5,171 nucleotides of DNA from contig DGDR01000129.1 of assembly GCA_002385545.1 (NCBI GenBank), positions 1-5,171 on the forward strand. The letters are read 5' to 3'. Both the position numbers and the translations under genes were made by a program. The notes beneath the pieces were generated by a model that worked only from the letters and a program-made list of their open reading frames with translations, was not told where the DNA came from and ran no database searches. This DNA comes from Clostridium sp. UBA3947. GTDB lineage: Bacteria > Bacillota > Clostridia > Clostridiales > Clostridiaceae. Below, in pieces: positions 1 through 4,774 of the stretch; within the stretch, counting starts at the first letter, position 1; every line of letters starts with the position of its first letter.

Positions 1-246
1 GAAATCATGGTAGAAAAAGAAGAAGACAAGAAGGAAAAGGTTCTTGAGATGACTATCGAAGAACTTGACCTATCTGTCCGAAGCTACAACTGCCTAAAGA
101 GAGCAGGTATAAATACTGTTCAAGAGTTAACCGAGAGAACCATAGAAGATATGATGAAGGTTAGAAATCTTGGTAAGAAGTCATTAGAAGAAGTAGAAAA
201 GAAACTTAGTGATCTTGGATTGAGTTTAAGAGAGAGCGAAGAGTAA
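1..246 (+). CDS. rpoA: RNA polymerase alpha subunit, C-terminal domain (5'-truncated by window edge)
   Basis: This is the 3' end of rpoA. The reading frame is open from base 1 (Glu-Ile-Met...) to TAA at 244-246, giving 81 residues, so the N-terminal assembly domain and the true start lie upstream of the window. The visible part begins with an acidic/basic linker rich in Glu and Lys and continues into the alpha C-terminal domain. The stretch VRSYNCLKRAG aligns with the E. coli segment around R265/N268, which contacts UP-element DNA and activators; the equivalent Arg is encoded at 79-81. NLGKKSLEE matches the second helix-hairpin-helix with the G296/K298/S299 positions. The ATG at 7-9 is an internal Met, not a start. 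It is followed after 12 bases by rplQ, the standard end of the alpha operon. The alignment with E. coli is from memory; the identity is not in doubt. Confidence 0.96.
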   Translation, partial: EIMVEKEEDKKEKVLEMTIEELDLSVRSYNCLKRAGINTVQELTERTIEDMMKVRNLGKKSLEEVEKKLSDLGLSLRESEE

Positions 247-258
247 GGAGGTATAGAC

Positions 259-600
259 ATGGCTGTACAGCGTAAATTAGGTCTACCTACAGACCATAGA
301 AGAGCTATGCTTAGAAATCTAGTTACTAGCTTTTTAAAGCACGGCAAAATAGAAACAACAGTTACTAGAGCTAAAGAAACTAGAGCTCTTGCTGAAAAAA
401 TGATCACTCTTGCTAAAAGAGGCGATTTACATGCAAGAAGACAAGTGCTTTCTTTTGTTACAGAGAAGGATGTTGTTCAAAATTTATTTGACAATATAGC
501 TCCTAAGTATGCTGAAAGAAAAGGCGGATATACTAGAATGTATAAAGTCGGACCAAGAAGAGGAGACGCAGCAGAAGTTGTAATTCTTGAATTGGTTTAA
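259..600 (+). CDS. rplQ: 50S ribosomal protein L17
   Basis: The 113-residue basic protein has the normal length for bacterial L17, which sits on the large subunit near the exit-tunnel region. The N-terminus MAVQRKLGLPTDHRRAMLRN is the conserved L17 opening. The family signature follows at about residues 31-53 (IETTVTRAKETR...EKMITLAKRG), and the C-terminus ends with YTRMYKVGPRRGDAAEVVILEL. The start is fixed by a near-perfect Shine-Dalgarno AAGGAGGT at 245-252, six bases before ATG 259, which overlaps the rpoA stop. It is co-transcribed with rpoA and is the last gene before an intrinsic terminator (610-648), so it closes the ribosomal protein/alpha operon. Confidence 0.98.
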   Translation: MAVQRKLGLPTDHRRAMLRNLVTSFLKHGKIETTVTRAKETRALAEKMITLAKRGDLHARRQVLSFVTEKDVVQNLFDNIAPKYAERKGGYTRMYKVGPRRGDAAEVVILELV

Positions 601-609
601 ATGGTTTAA

Positions 610-648
610 GGGGATTAAGTATATGTCTGACTTAGTCCCCCTTTTGTT
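610..648 (+). terminator. Intrinsic terminator after rplQ
   Basis: Ten bases, GGGGATTAAG (610-619), pair with CTTAGTCCCC (631-640). All pairs are Watson-Crick except one U-G (615/635). The loop is 11 bases, and the stem is followed by C then UUUUGUU. It begins ten bases after the rplQ stop. This is a canonical Rho-independent terminator reading on the + strand; on the opposite strand there is no T-run after the stem, so it is one-directional. Confidence 0.88.
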
Positions 649-656
649 ACTATAAA
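627..656 (+). promoter_or_regulatory. Weak sigma-A promoter candidate for the ecf operon
   Basis: CTGACT (627-632, four of six matches to TTGACA) is separated by 18 bases from TATAAA (651-656, five of six matches to TATAAT). The -35 would lie in the loop and 3' arm of the rplQ terminator. A start near 663 would give a leader of about 250 bases containing the long hairpin at 703-747. This is the best pair I found between rplQ and ecfA1, but in such A+T-rich DNA matches of this quality arise by chance. Other -10-like hexamers at 753 and 807 lack a plausible -35. Confidence 0.25.
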
Positions 657-702
657 TTATATGTAGAAAAGCTTAAATCTAGAATATAACTTTACTAGTC
701 CA

Positions 703-747
703 TAATATAAATTAGATTGGATTGGCAAATCAGTCTAATTTATATTG
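703..747 (+). repeat. Long A+T-rich inverted repeat / RNA hairpin
   Basis: AATATAAATTAGA (704-716) is the exact reverse complement of TCTAATTTATATT (734-746). Allowing G-U pairs extends the stem to 18 pairs (703-720 with 730-747) around a nine-base loop, ATTGGCAAA. The three wobble positions (703/747, 717/733, 720/730) pair as U-G or G-U in a + strand transcript but would be A-C mismatches in a - strand transcript. This suggests the structure is kept for RNA of the ecf direction. There is no T-run after it, so it is not an intrinsic terminator. Its function is unknown; mRNA stabilisation or a regulatory leader element are possibilities. Confidence 0.6.
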
Positions 748-752
748 GGGAT

Positions 753-765
753 TATACTTAGTATA
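753..765. repeat. Compact dyad TATACT-t-AGTATA
   Basis: The arms TATACT (753-758) and AGTATA (760-765) are perfect reverse complements with a single central base. That is too tight for an RNA hairpin but has the form of a protein-binding dyad. It could equally be chance in A+T-rich DNA. No regulator is identifiable from it. Confidence 0.3.
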
Positions 766-780
766 TCTTAAGAAACATAA

Positions 781-799
781 CTTATATATGTTATATAAG
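781..799. repeat. Dyad CTTATATA-tgt-TATATAAG
   Basis: This is a perfect 8-base inverted repeat (781-788 with 792-799) around three bases. It overlaps a second arrangement, AACATA (774-779) with TATGTT (787-792), so the two pairings exclude each other. It could be an operator or a small hairpin. The sequence is almost all A/T, which raises the chance expectation. Confidence 0.35.
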
Positions 800-859
800 C
801 TAAATTTATGATAGAATTTGAGCATGCATAAGTTAATAGTTGAAATTGGAATCCTATAG

Positions 860-901
860 ATGAAAAACAGCTTGATTTATTTTGGCTGTTACATTGATTA
901 A
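860..901 (+). other. Possible 13-codon leader ORF before ecfA1 (doubtful)
   Basis: ATG 860 to TAA 899-901 encodes MKNSLIYFGCYID. Only a poor Shine-Dalgarno (GGAA, 848-851) precedes it. The stop falls just before the ecfA1 Shine-Dalgarno, and the inverted repeat AACAGC (866-871)/GCTGTT (885-890) lies inside it. The placement would suit translational coupling to ecfA1, but an ORF this short carries almost no statistical weight, so it is recorded as a candidate only. Confidence 0.12.
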
Positions 902-916
902 AAAGGGGATAGGTTT

Positions 917-1762
917 ATGCCAGATAGTATGATTAGTTGTGAAAATGTGGTTTTTAAATATCAATCTCAGGAAGGTCAGGCTGAGAAGGTAGCTATAGCC
1001 GGTGTAGATTTAGAGGTAAAAAAGGGTGAGTTTTTAGTTATACTTGGTCATAACGGATCAGGGAAATCTACAATTGCAAAGCATATGAATGCCTTATTGC
1101 TTCCCAGTGAAGGTAAGGTTTATGTTGATGGTATGGATACAATGGAAGAGGATTTGCTATGGAAGATTAGAAGCAAAGCTGGTATGGTATTTCAAAATCC
1201 TGATAATCAGTTGGTAGCAACTATAGTTGAAGAGGATGTAGCTTTTGGGCCTGAAAACTTAGGAGTGCCTAGTGATGAGATTAGGCGTAGGGTGGACGAA
1301 TGCTTAAAGACTGTTAATATGTATGAATATAGAAAACATGCCCCTCACTTATTGTCTGGTGGACAAAAGCAAAGAGTTGCTATTGCAGGTATTTTAGCTA
1401 TGAGACCAGATTGCATAATTTTAGATGAACCTACAGCCATGTTGGATCCTTCTGGTAGGAAGGAAGTTATTAAAACTATAAAGGAGCTTAATAAGAACTC
1501 TGGAATTACTATCATTCTTATAACTCACTATATGGAGGAGGCTGTAGAGGCTGACAGAATTGTAGTAATGGATGAAGGAAAGATAAAGATGGAAGGAACA
1601 CCTAAAGAGATTTTTAGTAAAGTACCAGAGATGAAAAGTATAGGTTTGGATGTTCCACAGGTTACAGAAATAGCCTATGAGCTAAATCAGTTGGGTATTA
1701 ATATTCCTACAGATATTTTAACAATAAGTGAGATGGTGAATGCATTATGTCAATTAAAATAG
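917..1762 (+). CDS. ecfA1: ECF transporter ATPase subunit EcfA1 (CbiO family)
   Basis: This 281-residue cytoplasmic ABC ATPase hydrolyses ATP as a heterodimer with EcfA2 to drive EcfT and interchangeable S components in uptake of vitamins or metal ions. All nucleotide-binding motifs are intact: Walker A GHNGSGKST (44-52, Lys50), Q-loop Gln93 in VFQNPDNQ, signature LSGGQKQR (146-153), Walker B CIILDE (166-171, catalytic Glu171), D-loop MLD (175-177) and switch His204. The GHN Walker A and LSGGQKQR signature fit EcfA1 rather than EcfA2. A C-terminal extension of about 50 residues (SIGLDVPQVTEIAYEL...) is typical of the CbiO/EcfA family and helps dimerise. ATG 917 is preferred to ATG 929 because AAAGGGGA (902-909) is correctly spaced before it. 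The 3' end overlaps ecfA2 by 16 bases. The family is certain; the substrate cannot be stated. Confidence 0.96.
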   Translation: MPDSMISCENVVFKYQSQEGQAEKVAIAGVDLEVKKGEFLVILGHNGSGKSTIAKHMNALLLPSEGKVYVDGMDTMEEDLLWKIRSKAGMVFQNPDNQLVATIVEEDVAFGPENLGVPSDEIRRRVDECLKTVNMYEYRKHAPHLLSGGQKQRVAIAGILAMRPDCIILDEPTAMLDPSGRKEVIKTIKELNKNSGITIILITHYMEEAVEADRIVVMDEGKIKMEGTPKEIFSKVPEMKSIGLDVPQVTEIAYELNQLGINIPTDILTISEMVNALCQLK

Positions 1763-2595
1763 AGAATTTAACACATATATACATGGAAGGAACCCCTTTT
1801 GAAAAGAAGGCATTAGATAATGTCAGCGTGGAGATAAAGGACGGGGAGTTTGTAGCTTTAATTGGTCATACAGGCTCAGGGAAATCTACCTTTGTTCAAC
1901 ACTTAAATGGTTTATTAAAGCCTAGCAGTGGAAAAATAACCGTTAATGACACCTGTATTACTGAGGGCAAGGTTAAGCTTAGCGAAATAAGAAAGAAGGT
2001 TGGACTTGTATTTCAGTATCCAGAATATCAGTTGTTTGAGGAAACCATTGAGAAGGACATAAGCTTTGGACCTTTAAAATTAGGTTTATCACAGGAAGAG
2101 ATTTCTTCAAGAGTAAAAAGGGCAATGGATATAGTAGGCTTGGACTATGAGAAGTATAAGGATAAGTCTCCCTTTGAACTTAGTGGTGGACAAAAGAGAA
2201 GAGTAGCCATCGCTGGAGTGGTAGCAATGGAGCCTGAGGTTCTTATTTTAGATGAGCCTACCGCAGGCTTAGATCCAAAGGGTCGAGATGAAATTTTGCA
2301 TCAAATTAAAAACTTACATAGGGAATATGGTATGACAATTATTCTTGTGTCTCACAGCATGGAGGATGTAGCAAAACTGGCCGATAGAATTTTAGTTATG
2401 CACAAAGGAAAAGCCATATTAGATGGCAAGCCTGCAGAGGTCTTTAAGGAGAGCGAGCTCTTAGAGTCTGTAGGTTTGGCAGTACCTCAAGTTACATATT
2501 TAGTTAAGGAATTGAGGAAAAAGGGCTTTGACTTGTCAGAGGATATTTTTACTACCAGCCAGGCTGTGGAAGCCTTGCAGAGAATTCTAAAGTAG
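1747..2595 (+). CDS. ecfA2: ECF transporter ATPase subunit EcfA2 (CbiO family)
   Basis: This 282-residue ABC ATPase is the partner of EcfA1 in the ECF module. Motifs in order: Walker A GHTGSGKST (40-48, Lys46), Q-loop Gln90 in VFQYPEYQ, signature LSGGQKRR (145-152), Walker B VLILDE (165-170, catalytic Glu170), D-loop GLD (174-176) and switch His203. The C-terminal segment SVGLAVPQVTYLVKEL parallels that of EcfA1, showing that the two are paralogues. Both have complete catalytic residues, so both sites look able to hydrolyse ATP. ATG 1747 lies inside the last codons of ecfA1, 16 bases overlapping, with a modest Shine-Dalgarno GGTGAA (1735-1740) six bases upstream. This layout points to translational coupling and equal production of the two ATPases. 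It ends 19 bases before the preferred ecfT start. Confidence 0.96.
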   Translation: MSIKIENLTHIYMEGTPFEKKALDNVSVEIKDGEFVALIGHTGSGKSTFVQHLNGLLKPSSGKITVNDTCITEGKVKLSEIRKKVGLVFQYPEYQLFEETIEKDISFGPLKLGLSQEEISSRVKRAMDIVGLDYEKYKDKSPFELSGGQKRRVAIAGVVAMEPEVLILDEPTAGLDPKGRDEILHQIKNLHREYGMTIILVSHSMEDVAKLADRILVMHKGKAILDGKPAEVFKESELLESVGLAVPQVTYLVKELRKKGFDLSEDIFTTSQAVEALQRILK

Positions 2596-2600
2596 CTGGA

Positions 2601-2608
2601 AGAAGGTG
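2601..2608 (+). promoter_or_regulatory. Ribosome binding site that decides the ecfT start
   Basis: AGAAGGTG (2601-2608) contains AAGGTG six bases before ATG 2615. The in-frame GTG at 2606 is part of this Shine-Dalgarno itself, and it has only GGAAG (2598-2602) three bases upstream, which is too close. ATG 2615 is therefore the better start. Confidence 0.75.
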
Positions 2609-2614
2609 AATAAC

Positions 2615-3421
2615 ATGATTAAGAATATAACTATAGGTCAATATGTGCCTGGAGAATCCTTCGTTCACAAATTAGACCCTAGAATAAAAATTATCCTATC
2701 CCTAGTATTCATCATTAATTTATTTATTATTGATAATTTTAGTGGATACATATTTGTAGTTTTACTATTGGCAGCTATATTAGCTATAGCAAAATTATCA
2801 CCTAAATTTATATATAAGGGTTTAAAACCAATAATAGTTCTCTTGATAATTACTGCCATACTTAATGTATTTACTGTTAAGAGTGGAAGGCTTCTATTTC
2901 AATTAGGTTTCCTTAAAGTCTATGATGAAGGGCTAAAGCAAGCTGCCTTTATGGCTTTAAGACTAATATTTTTGATTGCAGGTACCTCTATATTAACCCT
3001 TACAACCTCACCTATAGAGCTTACAGACGGTATAGAAAAGCTGTTAAATCCATTTAAGAAAGTAGTACCGGCTCACGAGATGGCTATGATGATGACTATA
3101 GCCTTAAGATTTATACCAACACTAATCGATGAAACTGATAAGATTATGAAGGCTCAAATGGCTAGAGGAGCAAACTTTGATTCAGGAAATATAATAAATA
3201 AGGCAAAGAGCTTGATTCCCTTGCTAGTACCTCTTGTTATTAGTTCTTTTAGAAGAGCAGATGAGTTATCTATGGCAATGGAAGCTAGATGCTATAGAGG
3301 TGGAGAAGGCAGAACCAGGATGAAGGTTTTAAAATTAACCTATAATGATTTAATAGCGGTGCTCTTTTTTGTCTTATTAATAGCAGTTACTGTATTAATC
3401 AATAGAACTAATTTGCCTTAA
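2615..3421 (+). CDS. ecfT: ECF transporter transmembrane subunit EcfT
   Basis: From ATG 2615 this is a 268-residue membrane protein of usual EcfT length. It couples ATP hydrolysis by EcfA1A2 to the toppling of substrate-specific S components in the cytoplasmic membrane. The N-terminus MIKNITIGQYVPGESFVHKLDPR is characteristic of the family. Hydrophobic segments lie at about residues 24-40, 43-59, 70-86, 113-130 and 245-263. Between them is the cytoplasmic coupling domain with the two Ala-Arg-X motifs that insert into the ATPases, ARG (183-185) and ARC (224-226). The in-frame GTG at 2606 would add only MNN and destroy the Shine-Dalgarno, so it is not used here. No S component follows, consistent with a shared group II module. 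truA begins 13 bases after the TAA. Confidence 0.95.
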   Translation: MIKNITIGQYVPGESFVHKLDPRIKIILSLVFIINLFIIDNFSGYIFVVLLLAAILAIAKLSPKFIYKGLKPIIVLLIITAILNVFTVKSGRLLFQLGFLKVYDEGLKQAAFMALRLIFLIAGTSILTLTTSPIELTDGIEKLLNPFKKVVPAHEMAMMMTIALRFIPTLIDETDKIMKAQMARGANFDSGNIINKAKSLIPLLVPLVISSFRRADELSMAMEARCYRGGEGRTRMKVLKLTYNDLIAVLFFVLLIAVTVLINRTNLP

Positions 3422-3434
3422 AAAAGGTGATATA

Positions 3435-4169
3435 ATGAGAAATATTAAATTAGTTTTAGAGTATGATGGTACCGCTTATGCAGGATGGCAAAGGCAAAAA
3501 AATGCACCTACCATTCAAGAGGCTGTAGAGAAAAGTATTTTTAGTATCACAGGAGAGGAGCTTTCTGTAACAGGTTGCAGTAGAACTGATGCAGGAGTGC
3601 ATGCTAAAGAATTCGTGTGTAATTTTCATACCAATAGCAGCATTGAGGCTAGCAGGTTTAGAGAGGCATTAAATGCAAAGCTACCTGAGGATATTAGGAT
3701 ACATAAAGCGGTAGAAGTTGATGAAAGTTTTCACTCTAGATATGATAGTAAAGGAAAAACCTACTGTTACACCATCCTAAACCAAGAAGTTAATTCTGCA
3801 ATTTATAGAAATTTTGTGTGTCATGTAAGATATCCTTTGAATATTAATGATATGAGCAGTGCAGCAAGGTTTTTTTTAGGGACTCATGATTTTCAAGCCT
3901 TTAGAAAACTAGGAAGCTCTGTTAAAACAACCACTAGAACTATAAGTCAATTAGAGCTGCTAAAGGAAGGGAATATCATAAGGATTTATGGAACTGCAGA
4001 TGGCTTTTTATACAATATGATGAGAATAATAGTAGGTACCTTAATTGAAATTGGTTTGGGTAGGATGAAACCAGAGGATATACCATTAATTTTAGAAGGA
4101 AATACAGGAGTGAAGCCTGGCAAGGTTGCACCAGCCCAAGGCTTATGCTTAGAAAAGGTTTATTATTAA
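3435..4169 (+). CDS. truA: tRNA pseudouridine(38-40) synthase TruA
   Basis: This 244-residue enzyme isomerises uridine to pseudouridine at positions 38-40 of the tRNA anticodon stem-loop. The N-terminal NIKLVLEYDGTAYAGWQRQ and the catalytic block GCSRTDAGVHA (48-57, catalytic Asp52) identify TruA. Other conserved segments are FHSRYDSKGKTYCY (99-112), GTHDFQAF (149-156), FLYNMMRIIVG (191-201) and the C-terminal APAQGLCL (232-239). Length and motifs indicate an intact enzyme. AAAGGTGA (3423-3430) overlaps the end of ecfT and places the start at ATG 3435, so truA is the last gene of the ecf transcript. No convincing terminator follows, and read-through into rplM-rpsI is likely. Confidence 0.97.
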   Translation: MRNIKLVLEYDGTAYAGWQRQKNAPTIQEAVEKSIFSITGEELSVTGCSRTDAGVHAKEFVCNFHTNSSIEASRFREALNAKLPEDIRIHKAVEVDESFHSRYDSKGKTYCYTILNQEVNSAIYRNFVCHVRYPLNINDMSSAARFFLGTHDFQAFRKLGSSVKTTTRTISQLELLKEGNIIRIYGTADGFLYNMMRIIVGTLIEIGLGRMKPEDIPLILEGNTGVKPGKVAPAQGLCLEKVYY

Positions 4170-4190
4170 TTCAAGTATTTTATTAAAATG
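4169..4190 (+). promoter_or_regulatory. UP-element-like sequence upstream of the rplM promoter
   Basis: If transcription starts at about 4228, these bases occupy -59 to -38. Compared with the published UP-element consensus nnAAAWWTWTTTTnnnAAAnnn, they match 11 of 14 defined positions, including TTTT (4178-4181) and AAA (4185-4187) in register. Such DNA is bound by the alpha C-terminal domain, whose gene end is in this same window. The A+T-rich background weakens the argument, and the register depends on the assumed start. Confidence 0.45.
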
Positions 4191-4192
4191 CA

Positions 4193-4221
4193 TTGACACG
4201 CCCGGCTGATTGTATTATAAT
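4193..4221 (+). promoter_or_regulatory. Consensus sigma-A promoter for rplM-rpsI
   Basis: TTGACA (4193-4198) and TATAAT (4216-4221) are both perfect matches to the vegetative promoter consensus, with the optimal 17-base spacer (4199-4215). The spacer carries an unusually G+C-rich patch, CGCCCGGC. Transcription is expected at about 4227-4229, giving a leader of roughly 88 bases. A perfect promoter suits a highly expressed ribosomal protein operon, and it makes rplM-rpsI independent of the upstream genes. Confidence 0.93.
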
Positions 4222-4226
4222 GATAA

Positions 4227-4291
4227 TGTTTGTTAATGGAAGCTAATAAGATCCACTAGCCCCGGGTCTTTTAATAGAAAAGTAATAAACA
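4227..4291 (+). ncRNA. Folded 5' leader of rplM, probable L13 autoregulatory leader
   Basis: TGTTTGTTA (4227-4235) pairs with TAATAAACA (4283-4291) in nine pairs, one of them G-U, starting at the predicted 5' end of the RNA. An internal loop leads to an apical stem AAGATCC (4248-4254)/GGGTCTT (4264-4270), seven pairs with one U-G, capped by ACTAGCCCC. Two alternatives exist: CTTTT (4268-4272) with AAAAG (4278-4282), and loop TAGC (4257-4260) with GCTA (4242-4245). A family of L13 leaders (L13_leader in Rfam) is known before rplM-rpsI in Firmicutes and is thought to be bound by ribosomal protein L13. Position and overall shape fit, but I cannot run the covariance model, so membership is inferred. 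Confidence 0.65.
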
Positions 4292-4315
4292 CAGGTTTTT
4301 TAGGGAGGGAAAAAG

Positions 4316-4750
4316 ATGAAATCATACATTGCTAAGCCAAATGAAGTTGAGAGAAAATGGTATGTAGTAGATGCTGCTGGGAAGCCACTAGGTAGAGTTG
4401 CTAGCCAAGTTGCTACAATATTAAGAGGAAAGAATAAGCCAACATTTACACCAAATGTTGATACTGGAGATTACGTTATAGTTATCAATGCAGAAAAAGT
4501 TGTTTTGACAGGAAAGAAATTAGACCAGAAGGTAATGAGACATCATTCATTATATCCAGGTGGATTAAAGGAAACTCCTTACAGAGAAGTTTTAGCTAAG
4601 AAGCCAGAATTTGCATTTGAAGAAGCAGTTAGAAGAATGCTTCCAAAGGGACCTCTTGGAAGAAAAATGCTTAAGAAGCTTAAGGTATACAGAGGTGCTG
4701 AGCACAATAATGCTGCACAAAAACCAGAAGTACTTGAATTAAAGTACTAA
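4316..4750 (+). CDS. rplM: 50S ribosomal protein L13
   Basis: The 144-residue protein has the normal length for bacterial L13, an early-assembling 23S rRNA-binding protein. Recognisable segments are KWYVVDAAGKPLGRVAS (14-30), LRGKNKP.FTP (36-46), GDYVIVINAEKVVLTGKK (51-68) and the family signature VRRMLPKGPLGRKMLKKLKV (105-124), ending in YRGAEHNNAAQKPEVL. ATG 4316 is preceded at seven bases by the strong Shine-Dalgarno AGGGAGG (4302-4308). It is transcribed from the consensus promoter at 4193-4221 through a structured leader, probably under feedback by L13 itself, and forms a two-gene operon with rpsI. Confidence 0.98.
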   Translation: MKSYIAKPNEVERKWYVVDAAGKPLGRVASQVATILRGKNKPTFTPNVDTGDYVIVINAEKVVLTGKKLDQKVMRHHSLYPGGLKETPYREVLAKKPEFAFEEAVRRMLPKGPLGRKMLKKLKVYRGAEHNNAAQKPEVLELKY

Positions 4751-4758
4751 TGGAAGTT

Positions 4759-4767
4759 GGAGGGAGG
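4759..4767 (+). promoter_or_regulatory. Ribosome binding site that decides the rpsI start
   Basis: GGAGGGAGG (4759-4767) is a strong Shine-Dalgarno seven bases before ATG 4775. An in-frame TTG at 4757 overlaps this site and would translate the Shine-Dalgarno as MEGGKI ahead of the conserved start, so ATG 4775 is chosen. Confidence 0.9.
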
Positions 4768-4774
4768 AAAAATC

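Larger units (their letters stand above)
649..916 (+). other. Gene-free region upstream of ecfA1
   Basis: With the terminator before it, this makes a 316-base gap between rplQ and ecfA1. It is very A+T-rich and has no ORF with a convincing ribosome binding site. It contains a long hairpin (703-747), two compact dyads (753-765, 781-799), a short inverted repeat AACAGC/GCTGTT (866-871/885-890) and a possible 13-codon ORF (860-901). I recognise no known riboswitch core, T-box or BirA-type operator here. The ecf operon should have its promoter in this stretch because the terminator separates it from rplQ. Confidence 0.6.

Noticed and set aside
120..407. Reverse-strand ORF of 95 codons
   Set aside because: It lies antisense across rpoA and rplQ, has no recognisable domain, and spans the strong rplQ ribosome binding site. 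It is a shadow of the two real genes.
824..859. Micro-ORF MHKLIVEIGIL
   Set aside because: Eleven codons with no Shine-Dalgarno before it; expected by chance in this sequence.
649..916. Known riboswitch or BirA operator controlling the vitamin transporter
   Set aside because: I looked for conserved riboswitch cores (cobalamin, TPP, FMN, preQ1 type), T-box features and the biotin operator with GTTAAC-like half-sites, and saw none. A covariance-model scan would be more sensitive than reading by eye.
917..2595. ecfA1/ecfA2 similarity as a recent tandem duplication
   Set aside because: The two share motifs and layout but diverge widely elsewhere and carry the distinct A1 and A2 signatures. This is the ancient paralogy found across Firmicutes.
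2665..2859. Reverse-strand ORF of 64 codons
   Set aside because: It is antisense within ecfT, with no ribosome binding site or family resemblance; the sense frame is clearly the gene.
4175..4191. Hairpin around ATTTTATTAAAAT as a truA terminator
   Set aside because: The stem has about seven pairs, almost all A-T, with a three-base loop and no T-run after it. The sequence is better explained as the A/T-rich UP region of the rplM promoter.
4750..4752. ATG overlapping the rplM stop (TAATG) as an rpsI start
   Set aside because: It is not in the rpsI frame. The S9 frame has a strong ribosome binding site leading to ATG 4775.
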